From Verrucomicrobiota bacterium (GTDB lineage: Bacteria > Verrucomicrobiota > Verrucomicrobiia > Limisphaerales > UBA9464): DNA of 55,147 bases. Positions 33,954-43,214 of this stretch are shown here, piece by piece. Position 1 is the first letter of the stretch. Every line of letters begins with the position of its first letter. Made by a program: the position numbers and the translations under genes. The stretch spans positions 1 through 55,147 of the forward strand of contig JARXAF010000074.1 of NCBI GenBank assembly GCA_029865985.1, read 5' to 3'. The notes under the pieces are model-generated. The model saw only the letters and a list, made by a program, of their open reading frames with translations. It was not told the origin of the DNA and did not search any database.

Positions 33954-35709
33954 AATCCCGCCACTTGCCGTGCTCGCGGATGAGGTCCACCAATCGCTCG
34001 ACGGCTTCGTCTTCGGGAATGTTGAAGCGCACTGGCTTCTTGCCGACATAGAGGTTGATTTTGTTGGGAGCCCCGCCGACGTAGCCGAAATCGGCGTCGG
34101 CCATTTCACCAGGCCCATTCACGATGCAGCCCATGATGGCGATCTTCACCCCCTTGAGGTGGTCGGTGCGGGCCTTGATGCGTGCGGTGACCGTCTGAAG
34201 ATTGAAGAGCGTGCGACCGCAGCTGGGGCAGGCGACGTAGTCAGTCTTGAAGGATCGGCATCCGGCGGCTTGCAGAATGTTGAAGGCCAGTCGCAGGGAT
34301 TGTCCGGCACCGGGTTCCGAGCGCACCAGGATTGCGTCACCAATGCCATCGGCCAGCAGGGCTCCCAAATTCACAGCTGCCTGCAATTGGGCTGCCTCCG
34401 GGCTCAAAGCCTCGGATGGTGCAATCAGCCGGTCCTTGAGCAGGATGGGATTGCGGCTGCCGAGGTCTGCCAAGCGGACCGTCAGCAATCGGAATGCGGT
34501 GATTGGAGGGATGGAGAGTCCATCTTGGACGGTGATCCACTGGGTTTCGCAAGGGGGATGCGGAAAATCCGAAGTGGGGTCTACCTCCATCAGGTTGAGG
34601 TCTTCGAAGACAGCCTCTGGCTTCACATCCGCCTTGGCGGAGATCTTTGGAGCCACTGCGTCGAAGGTGGTGCGTTCAACCACCACTCGGACCAAATTCT
34701 CGGCACCGGCAGACACCTCGCCCAGTGGCGACGCCACCGATTCGCGACGTTTGAAATTGAAGGGGTCCCAGGGCAGGGAAGGGTTGCCCAAGGCCGGGTG
34801 GGTTCCGGTGAGTCGGGGGATTTGTGCCAGCAGGTCGTTGCAGACGGCGATCTCACGCGGGCTGTCCTCGGTCAGAGAGACACGGATGGTGTCACCGATG
34901 CCGTCGCACAGCAGCGAGCCGATGCCGATGGCCGATTTGATGCGGCCGTCTTCGCCTTCGCCTGCCTCGGTGACGCCCAGGTGCAGCGGGTAGTTCCAAT
35001 CGGAACCTTCCAATTCGAGGCGCGCGGCGAGCAATCGATAACACTCGATCATCACCTTCGGATTGGAGGACTTCATCGAGAAGACGAAGTTGTGGAAGTC
35101 GTGCTTGCGGCAAATGCGCGCGAACTCGAGGGCGCTCTCGACCATGCCCAGCGGAGAATCTCCGTACCGGTTCATGATGCGGTCGCTCAAGGATCCGTGA
35201 TTGGTGCCGATTCGCAGGGCGCGGCCGAGTCGCTTGGCCTCCAAGACCAGCGGAGTGAAGCGGGATTCGATGCGGGACAGTTCCTCGGCGTAGGCTTCGT
35301 CGGTGTATTCCTTGATCGCGAACTTCTTGCTGTCGGCGTAGTTGCCCGGATTAATGCGGACCTTTTCCACCCACTTGACCGCTTCCATGGCGGCTTCCGG
35401 CTTGAAATGGATATCGGCCACGATGGGGACATGGCAGCCCACTTGATGCAGTTCACGGACGATGTTTTCGAGGTTCGCCGCGTCCTTCACGGTGGGGGCC
35501 GTGATGCGGACAATCTGGCAACCCACGGCCACGAGCTCGAGTGTCTGTCGGACGCACTCGGCCGTGTCCATCGTGTCGCAGGTGAGCATCGACTGCTTGA
35601 CCACGGGGTGGTTTCCCCCGAGCACCACACCGCCGAGACTCGGGTTGCCCACGGTGACTTCACGGGCGGATCTGCGGCTGAAACTCCAAGGAGATGGGCA
35701 ATACTTCAT
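33940..35709 (-). CDS. ispG: 4-hydroxy-3-methylbut-2-enyl diphosphate synthase, long form
   Basis: 589 residues, against about 370 for the E. coli enzyme. The N-terminal TIM barrel is clear (VKQSMLTCDTMDT, VPIVADIHFKPEAA, VRINPGNY, GTNHGSLSDRIMNRYGD, LGVTEAGEGEDGRIKSAIG). The C-terminal iron-sulfur domain has the cysteines of ACPSCGRT and the MGCIVNGPGEMADADFGYVGG motif. Between them lies the extra domain (about 285-460) found in plant, chlamydial and some PVC/Bacteroidota enzymes. It reduces MEcPP to HMBPP in the MEP isoprenoid pathway. Its stop lies in the first copy of the tandem repeat. Confidence 0.96.
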   Translation of the reverse strand: MKYCPSPWSFSRRSAREVTVGNPSLGGVVLGGNHPVVKQSMLTCDTMDTAECVRQTLELVAVGCQIVRITAPTVKDAANLENIVRELHQVGCHVPIVADIHFKPEAAMEAVKWVEKVRINPGNYADSKKFAIKEYTDEAYAEELSRIESRFTPLVLEAKRLGRALRIGTNHGSLSDRIMNRYGDSPLGMVESALEFARICRKHDFHNFVFSMKSSNPKVMIECYRLLAARLELEGSDWNYPLHLGVTEAGEGEDGRIKSAIGIGSLLCDGIGDTIRVSLTEDSPREIAVCNDLLAQIPRLTGTHPALGNPSLPWDPFNFKRRESVASPLGEVSAGAENLVRVVVERTTFDAVAPKISAKADVKPEAVFEDLNLMEVDPTSDFPHPPCETQWITVQDGLSIPPITAFRLLTVRLADLGSRNPILLKDRLIAPSEALSPEAAQLQAAVNLGALLADGIGDAILVRSEPGAGQSLRLAFNILQAAGCRSFKTDYVACPSCGRTLFNLQTVTARIKARTDHLKGVKIAIMGCIVNGPGEMADADFGYVGGAPNKINLYVGKKPVRFNIPEDEAVERLVDLIREHGKWRDSEAA

Positions 35710-35780
35710 GAATCGCTGGGGGGAATAAACGGGAAGGCGGCCGGGCTCGTCAACGCTCTGAAACAGTGACGGGGTTGCTC

Positions 35781-37172
35781 TTATGGGGCTGGTGTCGGTT
35801 GTACAGGGCTCTCAATGACCGTCTCTTGGCGGAACATAGCCTTGAACAGAGGGCCTCGTTTCATGACGTCGAAGAATGAAACGTAGGCCATGAAACTCAG
35901 CAGCAGGACGGCAAATGCGGAGGTGGCTATCTCCTGGAAACGCGGGGCAACCCGCCGGCGGGTGATGATTTCATAAAGCGCCATGGTGATGTGCCCGCCA
36001 TCCAGCACCGGGATCGGTAGCAGGTTGATGATGGCCAAGTTGATGTTGAGCATCACCAAGAAGCTCATGGCCAGGCGGATGTCAGCGTTCACGTCGGCGG
36101 CCAGTTTGCCGAAAATGCCCACCGGGCCGCTCATGTCCTTGGCGCTCACACCCGTTTCCTTGGAGTGGACCAAGGCACCGATGAGTTCGCCCATTTGGAG
36201 GACCACCCCGGAAATCTGTTCCCACGGAGTCGGTCCCGGTCGCTGTAATTGGTAGGTGAGCACTCGGCTCGGTGCGATGGACACACCGATGCGGCTCACG
36301 CCGGTTGCGGGATCCACTCGAGGAGTCACGGTGATGGTCAGGCGTTGGCTGCCGCGTTTGACTTCGATCGGTGCGGGTTTGTCCTTTTGGCTTCGGATCA
36401 GGTCCACCAACTGGGCCTGACCCACCACCGGGACTCCGCCGAACGAGACAAACTCATCGTTGACCGCCAGACCCGCCGCCTGAGCCGCACCACCGGCAGT
36501 GAGATCCATGATGATGGGGTGGTCCTTGGGATCGAGGTTGAGAAGCTTCAGTCCGAAGGCGGGGTTCACGGTGGCCGTCAGCACATAGTTGGAGATGGAT
36601 TCTCCCCGAGCGATCTCGACTGGGATCGTTTGTGATCGGGCCAGCACGGTGAAGCGTTGGACATCTTGCCACCGCCGAACGGTCTTGCCATCGACTCGGA
36701 CGACGCGGTCGCCTTCGCGAATTCCCATTTTAGACTCGGCGGAATCGGGTTCGACGTAGCCGATGATGGGAGGGCTGACCGGGACGGGCAGCCCCACCCA
36801 CCAGATGATGCTGGCGATGGCGAAGGCGAAGACCAGGTTCATCAAAGGTCCGGCCAAGGCGACCCAAATTCGGGACATGGGTGACGCCGGGGCGATCTCC
36901 GGGTCGGCCGATCCTTCAATGGCTTCCGACGTGAGCATTTGGGGCAGCTTCACGAAGCCGCCGGCAGGGATCCATCGAACGGCCCACTCGACCCCATGGC
37001 GGTCCATCCATCCGAAGATCTTGGGGCCGAAACCAATGGAGAAACCCAGCACGACCATGCGGCGGAAACGAGCCATCCAGAAGTGCCCGTATTCGTGGAC
37101 GAACACCGAGGCGCCGAAGAAGAGCAGGACCGCAACCACCACGTAGGCTTTGTGAAACAAGTCTCCGATCAT
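35781..37172 (-). CDS. rseP: site-2 protease RseP (M50 zinc metalloprotease)
   Basis: About 463 residues from the ATG at 37172; a GTG at 37220 would add 16 residues. The active-site HEYGH is at 26-30 in the first helix and the second conserved motif is NLLPIPVLDGGH near the C-terminus. Two PDZ regions lie between (IIGYVEPDSAESKMGIREGDRV and ITDLTAGG-like IIMDLTAGGAAQAAGLAVNDE). It performs intramembrane proteolysis of anti-sigma factors in envelope stress. It lies directly before ispG on the same strand, an arrangement common in bacteria, but dxr, often the third partner, is absent. Confidence 0.95.
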   Translation of the reverse strand: MIGDLFHKAYVVVAVLLFFGASVFVHEYGHFWMARFRRMVVLGFSIGFGPKIFGWMDRHGVEWAVRWIPAGGFVKLPQMLTSEAIEGSADPEIAPASPMSRIWVALAGPLMNLVFAFAIASIIWWVGLPVPVSPPIIGYVEPDSAESKMGIREGDRVVRVDGKTVRRWQDVQRFTVLARSQTIPVEIARGESISNYVLTATVNPAFGLKLLNLDPKDHPIIMDLTAGGAAQAAGLAVNDEFVSFGGVPVVGQAQLVDLIRSQKDKPAPIEVKRGSQRLTITVTPRVDPATGVSRIGVSIAPSRVLTYQLQRPGPTPWEQISGVVLQMGELIGALVHSKETGVSAKDMSGPVGIFGKLAADVNADIRLAMSFLVMLNINLAIINLLPIPVLDGGHITMALYEIITRRRVAPRFQEIATSAFAVLLLSFMAYVSFFDVMKRGPLFKAMFRQETVIESPVQPTPAP

Positions 37173-37422
37173 GAAAGGTGACTCAAAGTAGGTAAGGACC
37201 CCGGTGTGGGCAATCGCCACTCTGGAAAAAAGAGGTCACGACGGGATGGGTTGCGGCGATCCTGATTCGTTTCAACCAATGCCGGTTTGACGCCTACCAA
37301 CTTGTCAGTGAAGGGTTGTCGCGTTGCTGGGGTGCTCTGGCCGCCTGAACCCAATGCTCGGACAAGGCTGACGGGATGGTGTGTAGGCTGGGGTGGTTGA
37401 CCGAGAGTCCGTGTATTGAACC

Positions 37423-38568
37423 ATGTTTCTTTTAGCGCTGAAAATGCTGCTCGGTGACCGCGCCAAGTACTGGATGCTGGTCGGTGGCTTGGCGTTCTCA
37501 TCGCTCCTGATGACCCAGCAGTACTCGGTCTTTCAGGGGTTGTTGTCGTGGACAACGAGCCACATGCGCAACATGAGGGCGTCGATTTGGATCGTTGAAG
37601 CCCGCGTGGATCAGGTGAATGAAACCAAGGCCATGCGGGATACCGATGTGAATCGGGTCCGGTCAGTGGAAGGGGTGGATTTTGCAGTTCCCTTGTTTCA
37701 GGGCGTTCTCAAGGCCCGCGCGCAGGATGGCTCCGACAAAATGATCCAGATGATCGGCCTGCATTCCGGGACTCTCTACGGGCGCCCGCCACGGATGATT
37801 GCCGGCGACATCACTCAGTTGCGTCTGCCCAACGCGGTCATCATCGATACCGTGGCCGCTGAAGTGAACCGGCTGGGAGCAGGCATGGGACGGCCGTTGC
37901 GCATCGGAGACGCTTTTGAAATCAATGATCGCGAGGCGCGCGTGGTGGGTATTTGCGAGACGGAGCGCCACTTCTTCGGCTATCCCTACGTCTTCTCCAG
38001 CTACGATCAAGCCCTCCAATATGCTCCGCGCCAGCGCAAGATGCTTTCGATGATCTTGGCCGAGCCCAAGCCCGGTTTGAACGAAGCCGACGTGGCTCAG
38101 CGAATCATGAAGGAAACAGGTCTTCGCGCTTTCACCGTTCCGCAATTGGAAAAATCCACCCTCAAATGGGTTTGGGCCAATACGGGCATTCCGATCTCGT
38201 TCCTGACCACGATCATCCTGGGGTTTGTCGTGGGGGTCGCTGTTTGTGGTCAGACCTTCTATTCCTTTGTCTTGGAGAACCTTCGGAATTTGGGGGCCCT
38301 CAAGGCCATGGGGGCCAGCAATATGCTGTTGGCCGGGATGCTTTTGCTGCAGTCCATGACCGTCGGTCTGATCGGATTTGGCATCGGCATCGGCATGACG
38401 GCCCTCTTCGGGTTGACGATCGCCAAGAGCGGCCAACCGCCCTTCCTGATGGATGCTGCCTTTGTTTTCGAAGCCTTGGCGGCGGTGCTTCTGATTTGTG
38501 CGTTGGCGGCTCTCTTCGGTATTCGACGCGTCGCCAAACTGGAGCCGGCCATCGTGTTCCGTGGTTGA
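37423..38568 (+). CDS. ABC transporter permease, DevC/MacB-like
   Basis: 381 residues. One N-terminal helix (about 17-35), a periplasmic domain (about 45-255) and three C-terminal helices (PISFLTTIILGFVVGVAVCG, MLLAGMLLLQSMTVGLIGFGIGIGM, FEALAAVLLICALAALFGI) in the FtsX/MacB arrangement. The final RRVAKLEPAIVFRG is typical of DevC. First gene of a four-gene exporter cluster (permease, ATPase, HlyD, TolC). The substrate is unknown; DevBCA exports heterocyst glycolipids in cyanobacteria, but relatives export other compounds. Confidence 0.92.
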   Translation: MFLLALKMLLGDRAKYWMLVGGLAFSSLLMTQQYSVFQGLLSWTTSHMRNMRASIWIVEARVDQVNETKAMRDTDVNRVRSVEGVDFAVPLFQGVLKARAQDGSDKMIQMIGLHSGTLYGRPPRMIAGDITQLRLPNAVIIDTVAAEVNRLGAGMGRPLRIGDAFEINDREARVVGICETERHFFGYPYVFSSYDQALQYAPRQRKMLSMILAEPKPGLNEADVAQRIMKETGLRAFTVPQLEKSTLKWVWANTGIPISFLTTIILGFVVGVAVCGQTFYSFVLENLRNLGALKAMGASNMLLAGMLLLQSMTVGLIGFGIGIGMTALFGLTIAKSGQPPFLMDAAFVFEALAAVLLICALAALFGIRRVAKLEPAIVFRG

Positions 38569-38598
38569 TCTTCGCCGATATCTTCAGTTTTTCGATTT

Positions 38599-39372
38599 GT
38601 GAATCCGACTGTTCCCTCTTCCAAGACGTCGCCTCAGGCCCAACCGGTGGGTCAGGCGGTGGGTGCACGAGGCATCGTCAAAGCCTTTGGTGTGGGGGAT
38701 GCACGGACCTTGGCCTTGAAAGGGGCGGATTTTGAAGCACGTGAAGGTGAGCTTCACCTCATCGTCGGTCCTTCCGGGTGCGGCAAAACAACCCTGTTGA
38801 GTGTGCTGGCCGGGACGTTGGCCAGTGATCAGGGAGAGGTTCACCTCTTCGGCACCCGCCTGACCGGTTTGTCGACGTCGGAGGTAACGCGGTTTCGGTG
38901 TCGGAACATCGGTTTCATTTTTCAGCAGTTCAACCTCATCCCGACACTGTCCTTGGTTGAGAATGTGAGTGTTCCGCTGTTGCTCAACGGGGCCGGACGC
39001 CGTGAGGCCGAGGCCAAGGCCGCTGAGCGGTTGCAGCAAGTGGGGCTTGGTGGACGGGAGCGCCAGTTGCCGACACAGCTTTCCGGAGGCCAGCAGCAGC
39101 GCGTTGCCATCGCCCGCGCCTTGGTTCATGAACCTCGCCTGGTGATTTGCGACGAACCTACCAGCGCTTTGGATTCGGTCACCGGTCACCAGATCATGGA
39201 CCTCCTGAGCGGTGCGGCCCAGGCACCCGGACGCTGCGTGCTCATTGTCACCCACGATCCACGCGTCTACGGCTATGCCGATCGCATCAGCGAGATGGAG
39301 GATGGCCGGGTCACCGGCGTCCATGCTGGAGAATCCCTTTCGTCCTTCATTCATTCGGAAAACCGTTCCTGA
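38599..39372 (+). CDS. ABC transporter ATPase, LolD/MacB/DevA-like
   Basis: 257 residues from the GTG at 38599. Walker A GPSGCGKTT, Q-loop FQQFNLIPTLSLVENV, signature LSGGQQQRVAIARAL, Walker B LVICDEPTSALD and H-loop THDPRVYGYADRI are all intact. The roughly 25-residue polar N-terminal extension (VPSSKTSPQAQPVG) is unusual but harmless. It powers the adjacent permease. Confidence 0.95.
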   Translation: MNPTVPSSKTSPQAQPVGQAVGARGIVKAFGVGDARTLALKGADFEAREGELHLIVGPSGCGKTTLLSVLAGTLASDQGEVHLFGTRLTGLSTSEVTRFRCRNIGFIFQQFNLIPTLSLVENVSVPLLLNGAGRREAEAKAAERLQQVGLGGRERQLPTQLSGGQQQRVAIARALVHEPRLVICDEPTSALDSVTGHQIMDLLSGAAQAPGRCVLIVTHDPRVYGYADRISEMEDGRVTGVHAGESLSSFIHSENRS

Positions 39373-39378
39373 TTGTCC

Positions 39379-40335
39379 ATGATCCTCTTCAAACGCATTT
39401 CAGTCTGGTTGGCCCTGTTGGGCGTGGGTGCAGTGGTCCTGCTCCTCCGGGGACAGAACGCGAAGGTCCCGAACCCGGGTCCGGTCTCCGAGCCGCCCCG
39501 CTCCCCCTACGCACGCACTGTGGCCTCGACCGGTCTCATCGAGGCCTCTCGAGAGAATGTGAAGATCGCCGCGCCCCGAGAGGGGTTGGTGAAGCGGGTC
39601 TTCGTGAAGGTGGGCACTGCAGTCAAGGCGGGAGACCCTCTGTTCCAGTTGGACGACCGGGAGGTCCAGGCACGGATTCGGCTGTTGCAGGCGCAGGTCC
39701 AGTCGCTGCGATCGCAATCCGCCGTGGATGAGGCCCTGATTGCCGACTTGGACGACCAGTCGAAGCGCTTCACCCGCCTGGGTCGGGAGCAGGTGGCCAC
39801 CGAGGATGAGGTCAAGCGGCGCGAGTACTCGCTGGCCACGGCCAAGGCCCGGGCCAAAGCCACTCTGTCAGCCACCGCCGCGGCCGAAGAGGCGGTGCGT
39901 CAGGCCAGCACGGATCTCGATATTCTCACGGTCCGGGCTCCCCGGGATGGCTACCTGTTGCAGGTGAATTTGCGAGAGGGGGAATCAGCGGCCAACAAGT
40001 CATCTTCCGAATCGCTGATGTTGCTGGGTGATGTGGACACCTATCAGGTGAGAGCCGAAGTGGACGAACAGGATGCGGTGCTCATTGGCGGGGAATCCCC
40101 GGCGGTGGCGTCCCTGAAGGGGCATTCGGATTTGCGCATGCCGTTGAGGTTTGTCCGCATCGAACCCTATGTGGTCCCCAAGCGCAGCTTGACGGGCGAC
40201 AGCCTCGAGCGCGTGGACACGCGCGTCCTTCAAATCGTGTACGCCTTCGATCGTCCGGCCTTTCCGGTCTACGTCGGACAACAGGTGGACGTGTTCATCC
40301 AACGCCCCCAGACGGAACCCGCGAAGAAACTTTAA
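39379..40335 (+). CDS. HlyD-family membrane fusion protein
   Basis: About 318 residues. One N-terminal anchor (ISVWLALLGVGAVVLLL), a lipoyl-like half (TGLIEASRENVKIAAPREGLVKRVFVKVGTAVKAGDPLFQLDDRE), a long helical hairpin (about 95-190) and the second lipoyl half with beta barrel. ATG at 39379 is used; a TTG two codons earlier is possible. It bridges the inner-membrane transporter and the TolC-type channel encoded next. Confidence 0.93.
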   Translation: MILFKRISVWLALLGVGAVVLLLRGQNAKVPNPGPVSEPPRSPYARTVASTGLIEASRENVKIAAPREGLVKRVFVKVGTAVKAGDPLFQLDDREVQARIRLLQAQVQSLRSQSAVDEALIADLDDQSKRFTRLGREQVATEDEVKRREYSLATAKARAKATLSATAAAEEAVRQASTDLDILTVRAPRDGYLLQVNLREGESAANKSSSESLMLLGDVDTYQVRAEVDEQDAVLIGGESPAVASLKGHSDLRMPLRFVRIEPYVVPKRSLTGDSLERVDTRVLQIVYAFDRPAFPVYVGQQVDVFIQRPQTEPAKKL

Positions 40336-40341
40336 GCCATC

Positions 40342-41712
40342 ATGAGATCCCTTGCCCTTGCTTCGCTGCTGCTGTGTTTCGGACTTCCAGCCACGGCGGC
40401 CAGTACCAATGCGGTGCCATTGCCGTCCGGGCCGATGACCCTCGATCAGGCCCTCGAGTACGCTCTCTCCCACAACGTGACCTTGCGGAAGGGACGACAA
40501 GACCTGGAGGAGGCTCAAGGTCTGTCCATTCAGCAACGGTCGGCTCGTTTGCCGCGCCTGGGCATGACCGGCAACTATCAACAGTTGGATGAGGGGCGGA
40601 TCGAGCGGGTCCAGTTTTCTGCGGCTCAGCCCGCCATGCCGTTCATGAACAACCAGAGTTGGAACGCCAATCTGGTGGTGACGCAGCCCATTTACGCGGG
40701 CGGCAAATACAATTCATTGGCTCGTTCATCGCGTTTGACCCGAGAGGCGTCACTCGCGGCCTACCAGGCGTTGGTGGCCAACACGCTATTGGAAGTGCGT
40801 GTCGCCTACAGCGATGTCCTCTTGTCCGTCGAACAAATCGCCGTTCAGGAAGCGTCCAAAAAGCTTTTGGAACGTGAATTGGAAACGGCGCGCCGGAGTT
40901 TGGAGGCGGGCTCCGTCCCCAAGTTCAATGTGCTCAGGGCGGAAGTGGAGTTGGCCAATGCCCTCCCGCCGCTGATTCGGGCCCGCAATCAGGAGCGGAT
41001 CGCCCGCAATACATTGGCCCTGCTGTTGGGGTGCGATATCCCGACTGACTCTGGAGTGGATATCCCGCTGCGAACAGCCGACAGCCTACGGGCTGAGCCC
41101 TTTGAGATATCGGTGGGGGCCGCCCTCAATGCGGCATGGATTCGCCGCCCGGAAATCAAAGCCGCCCAAGTGGCCTCTCAATTGCGTCACGAAGAGGTTC
41201 TCCAAACTCGCGCCGATTTGCTCCCCTCGCTGTCTGGCACGGCCGGTTACGGTGTGCAGAATCGAAATTTCATCCGAGACCTCGACCGCACGTTGGATGG
41301 TTGGACAGTGGGTGTGCAGGCCAATTGGCTGCTCTTCGATTTCGGAGGGACCCAAGCCAAGGTGAGCATGGCCAGAGCCCGGGAAGAACGGGCCCGTCTG
41401 GAGATCGAAGATGTTCGTCGGCGGATTGAGTTGGAAGTGCGTACGGCCTTTTCCTCGTTTCTCGAATCCAAGGAGGTGTTGGTGTCGCAAACCCGGGTCA
41501 TCGAGCAGGCGGAAGAAGCCGTCCGGTTGGTCACCGCACGAGCTGATGCAGGCAGCAGCACTCAGTTGGAAGTCTTGTCGGCCCAGACGGCCCTCAAGCT
41601 GTCTCGAACCCAATACAGCCAAGCGTTGCGCGACTACACGGTGGCCAAAGCAAAGCTGGAACGCGCCATGGGAGAGGGTGTGCGTTTGGTGATGGAATCG
41701 AGCAGCAAGTAG
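40342..41712 (+). CDS. TolC-family outer-membrane efflux protein
   Basis: 456 residues. A signal peptide (LALASLLLCFGLPATAA), then two repeats of the outer-membrane efflux domain beginning MTLDQALEYALSHNVTLR and AALNAAWIRRPEIKAAQ. Long amphipathic helices follow each, ending RDYTVAKAKLERAMGEGVRL. It completes a tripartite exporter with the three genes upstream and starts 7 bases after the HlyD stop, so it is in the same operon. Confidence 0.94.
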   Translation: MRSLALASLLLCFGLPATAASTNAVPLPSGPMTLDQALEYALSHNVTLRKGRQDLEEAQGLSIQQRSARLPRLGMTGNYQQLDEGRIERVQFSAAQPAMPFMNNQSWNANLVVTQPIYAGGKYNSLARSSRLTREASLAAYQALVANTLLEVRVAYSDVLLSVEQIAVQEASKKLLERELETARRSLEAGSVPKFNVLRAEVELANALPPLIRARNQERIARNTLALLLGCDIPTDSGVDIPLRTADSLRAEPFEISVGAALNAAWIRRPEIKAAQVASQLRHEEVLQTRADLLPSLSGTAGYGVQNRNFIRDLDRTLDGWTVGVQANWLLFDFGGTQAKVSMARAREERARLEIEDVRRRIELEVRTAFSSFLESKEVLVSQTRVIEQAEEAVRLVTARADAGSSTQLEVLSAQTALKLSRTQYSQALRDYTVAKAKLERAMGEGVRLVMESSSK

Positions 41713-41740
41713 TCTCTTCGGCGGAGCCTTGGGATTAAGC

Positions 41741-41770
41741 CCTTGGCCGAGGCCGGGGTTCCCGCCAAGG
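41741..41770. terminator. hairpin between convergent tolC-like and M16 genes
   Basis: A 7-bp stem CCTTGGC/GCCAAGG with a 16-base GC-rich loop lies in the 93-bp gap between the convergent genes. There is no T tract; possible weak bidirectional terminator. Confidence 0.3.
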
Positions 41771-41805
41771 AATGATCCGATGGCTCTTGAGTCGCTGCGG
41801 GTCGC

Positions 41806-43080
41806 TTACCTGCCAGTCCACGACTCGAGCAGGTTTCCGAGCCCTCGATCCGAAGTGCGCGGACTCACCAGAGCCAGAGATAGGCGCGACGGGATGAAGA
41901 AATCGCACGCCACTCGGCGGATATCGGCGGGTTCAACCGCAGCGATCCTGGCTCGGGTTTCTTCGGGAGGGACGACTCTGCCAAATCCCAGAACTTGTTC
42001 CCCCAGCCACATCATCATTTGCTCGGAACCTTCGAGCGAGAGGTCAGCCTGGCCCAGCGCATAATCCCGAGCCCGCGACAACTCGGCCTTGCCGGGAGCT
42101 CGATCTGCGAGGCGTTGGACCTCTTTGAGGATGAGCTTCAACGTCTTCTCTAGCTGCGCGTCTTCGAGGCCGGCGGAGATCACCAAATCACCACAGTCGC
42201 TCCACGAGGTGCCCGTGCTCTGGATGTTGTAGGCCAACCCGTGCTCCTCCCGGATGGATTGGAACAGTCGGGAACTCATGTTCTCACCCAGGAGGACATT
42301 GAGCAGTCGTAGGGCAAAACGGCGTTCGTCCTTCCGGGATGCGGTGCGAAAACCGAGGGCGATGTGGGTTTGCTCGGTTTTTTTGGAATGCAGGAGGTGG
42401 CGAGGTTTTTCTGGGGTCGCGGGTGCCGTCTCTGTGGGTGGGTGGACGCCGCCTCGGAATCGCCGTGACCACCGTTCGACTTCTTTGACCAACGTATCAT
42501 GACTGAGATTTCCGGCGGCGGCGATCACCGTGGAACCGGTGACGTACCGGCGTTCGAGGAATCCTAGGAGATCTTTGCGGCGAAGCCCGCGAACCGAGCG
42601 CGCTGAGCCAATCACCGGACGGCCCAGTGGATGATTCGGAAATTGAACCTGATTGAGAAGGTCATGCACCAGTTCGGCTGGTTGATCGCGGTACATGGCC
42701 TGTTCTTCCAAAATGACGTCCCGTTCCTTGGAAATCTCGGCGGGAGCGAAACGCGACTCGAGGAACATGTCGAAGAGTACGTCGATGAGTTCCGGTAAAC
42801 GGGAGGCCACCGCCCGGCTGTAAAAGCAGGTGTGCTCTTCATCGGTGAATGCATTGAGGTAACCACCGATGCCTTCAACATCCTGGGAAATGCGTGCGGC
42901 CGAACGCCGACGGGTTCCCTTGAAGAGCATGTGCTCGATGAAGTGGGCAGCCCCGTTTTCGCGGGCGGTCTCATGACGCCCACCGGTGTTGACCCAGATG
43001 CCCACTGCGACGCTGGCCAGGTGGGGCATGGTGGCCGTGACGACTCGGAGGCCACCAGGGAGTTCGGAAAGTCCGTACAT
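41806..43080 (-). CDS. M16 family processing peptidase-like zinc protease
   Basis: 424 residues without a signal peptide. The zinc motif HFIEH is at 46-50 in GAAHFIEHMLFKGT, the distal glutamate region is ERDVILEEQAMYRD and the C-terminal domain has the RxxY-like GLAYNIQS. It matches the short two-domain group that includes the mitochondrial processing peptidase beta subunit and bacterial YmxG/PqqF relatives. Likely cytoplasmic peptide cleavage. It is unlike the exported, insertion-bearing M16 gene at 12.4 kb. Confidence 0.93.
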   Translation of the reverse strand: MYGLSELPGGLRVVTATMPHLASVAVGIWVNTGGRHETARENGAAHFIEHMLFKGTRRRSAARISQDVEGIGGYLNAFTDEEHTCFYSRAVASRLPELIDVLFDMFLESRFAPAEISKERDVILEEQAMYRDQPAELVHDLLNQVQFPNHPLGRPVIGSARSVRGLRRKDLLGFLERRYVTGSTVIAAAGNLSHDTLVKEVERWSRRFRGGVHPPTETAPATPEKPRHLLHSKKTEQTHIALGFRTASRKDERRFALRLLNVLLGENMSSRLFQSIREEHGLAYNIQSTGTSWSDCGDLVISAGLEDAQLEKTLKLILKEVQRLADRAPGKAELSRARDYALGQADLSLEGSEQMMMWLGEQVLGFGRVVPPEETRARIAAVEPADIRRVACDFFIPSRLSLALVSPRTSDRGLGNLLESWTGR

Positions 43081-43214
43081 CAGTTGTCACGAACCTGATT
43101 GGACCGAGCAGCAACCGCAACCGGTAAGCGGTGAGCGGTGAGCCTTCAACAGCCCTGCCGGGCAACGGCTCGGATTCCTGGACCTGTTGATCTGGGCCCG
43201 AAAGGATCGTTGGC

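Noticed and set aside
33881-33960. Tandem repeats as a CRISPR array
   Set aside because: The units are contiguous 20-mers with no spacers and no cas genes nearby; they match the ispG end.
33937-35769. Long open frame (over 600 codons) on the plus strand opposite ispG
   Set aside because: It mirrors ispG exactly, has no domain and uses unusual residue composition. High GC content commonly opens such antisense frames.
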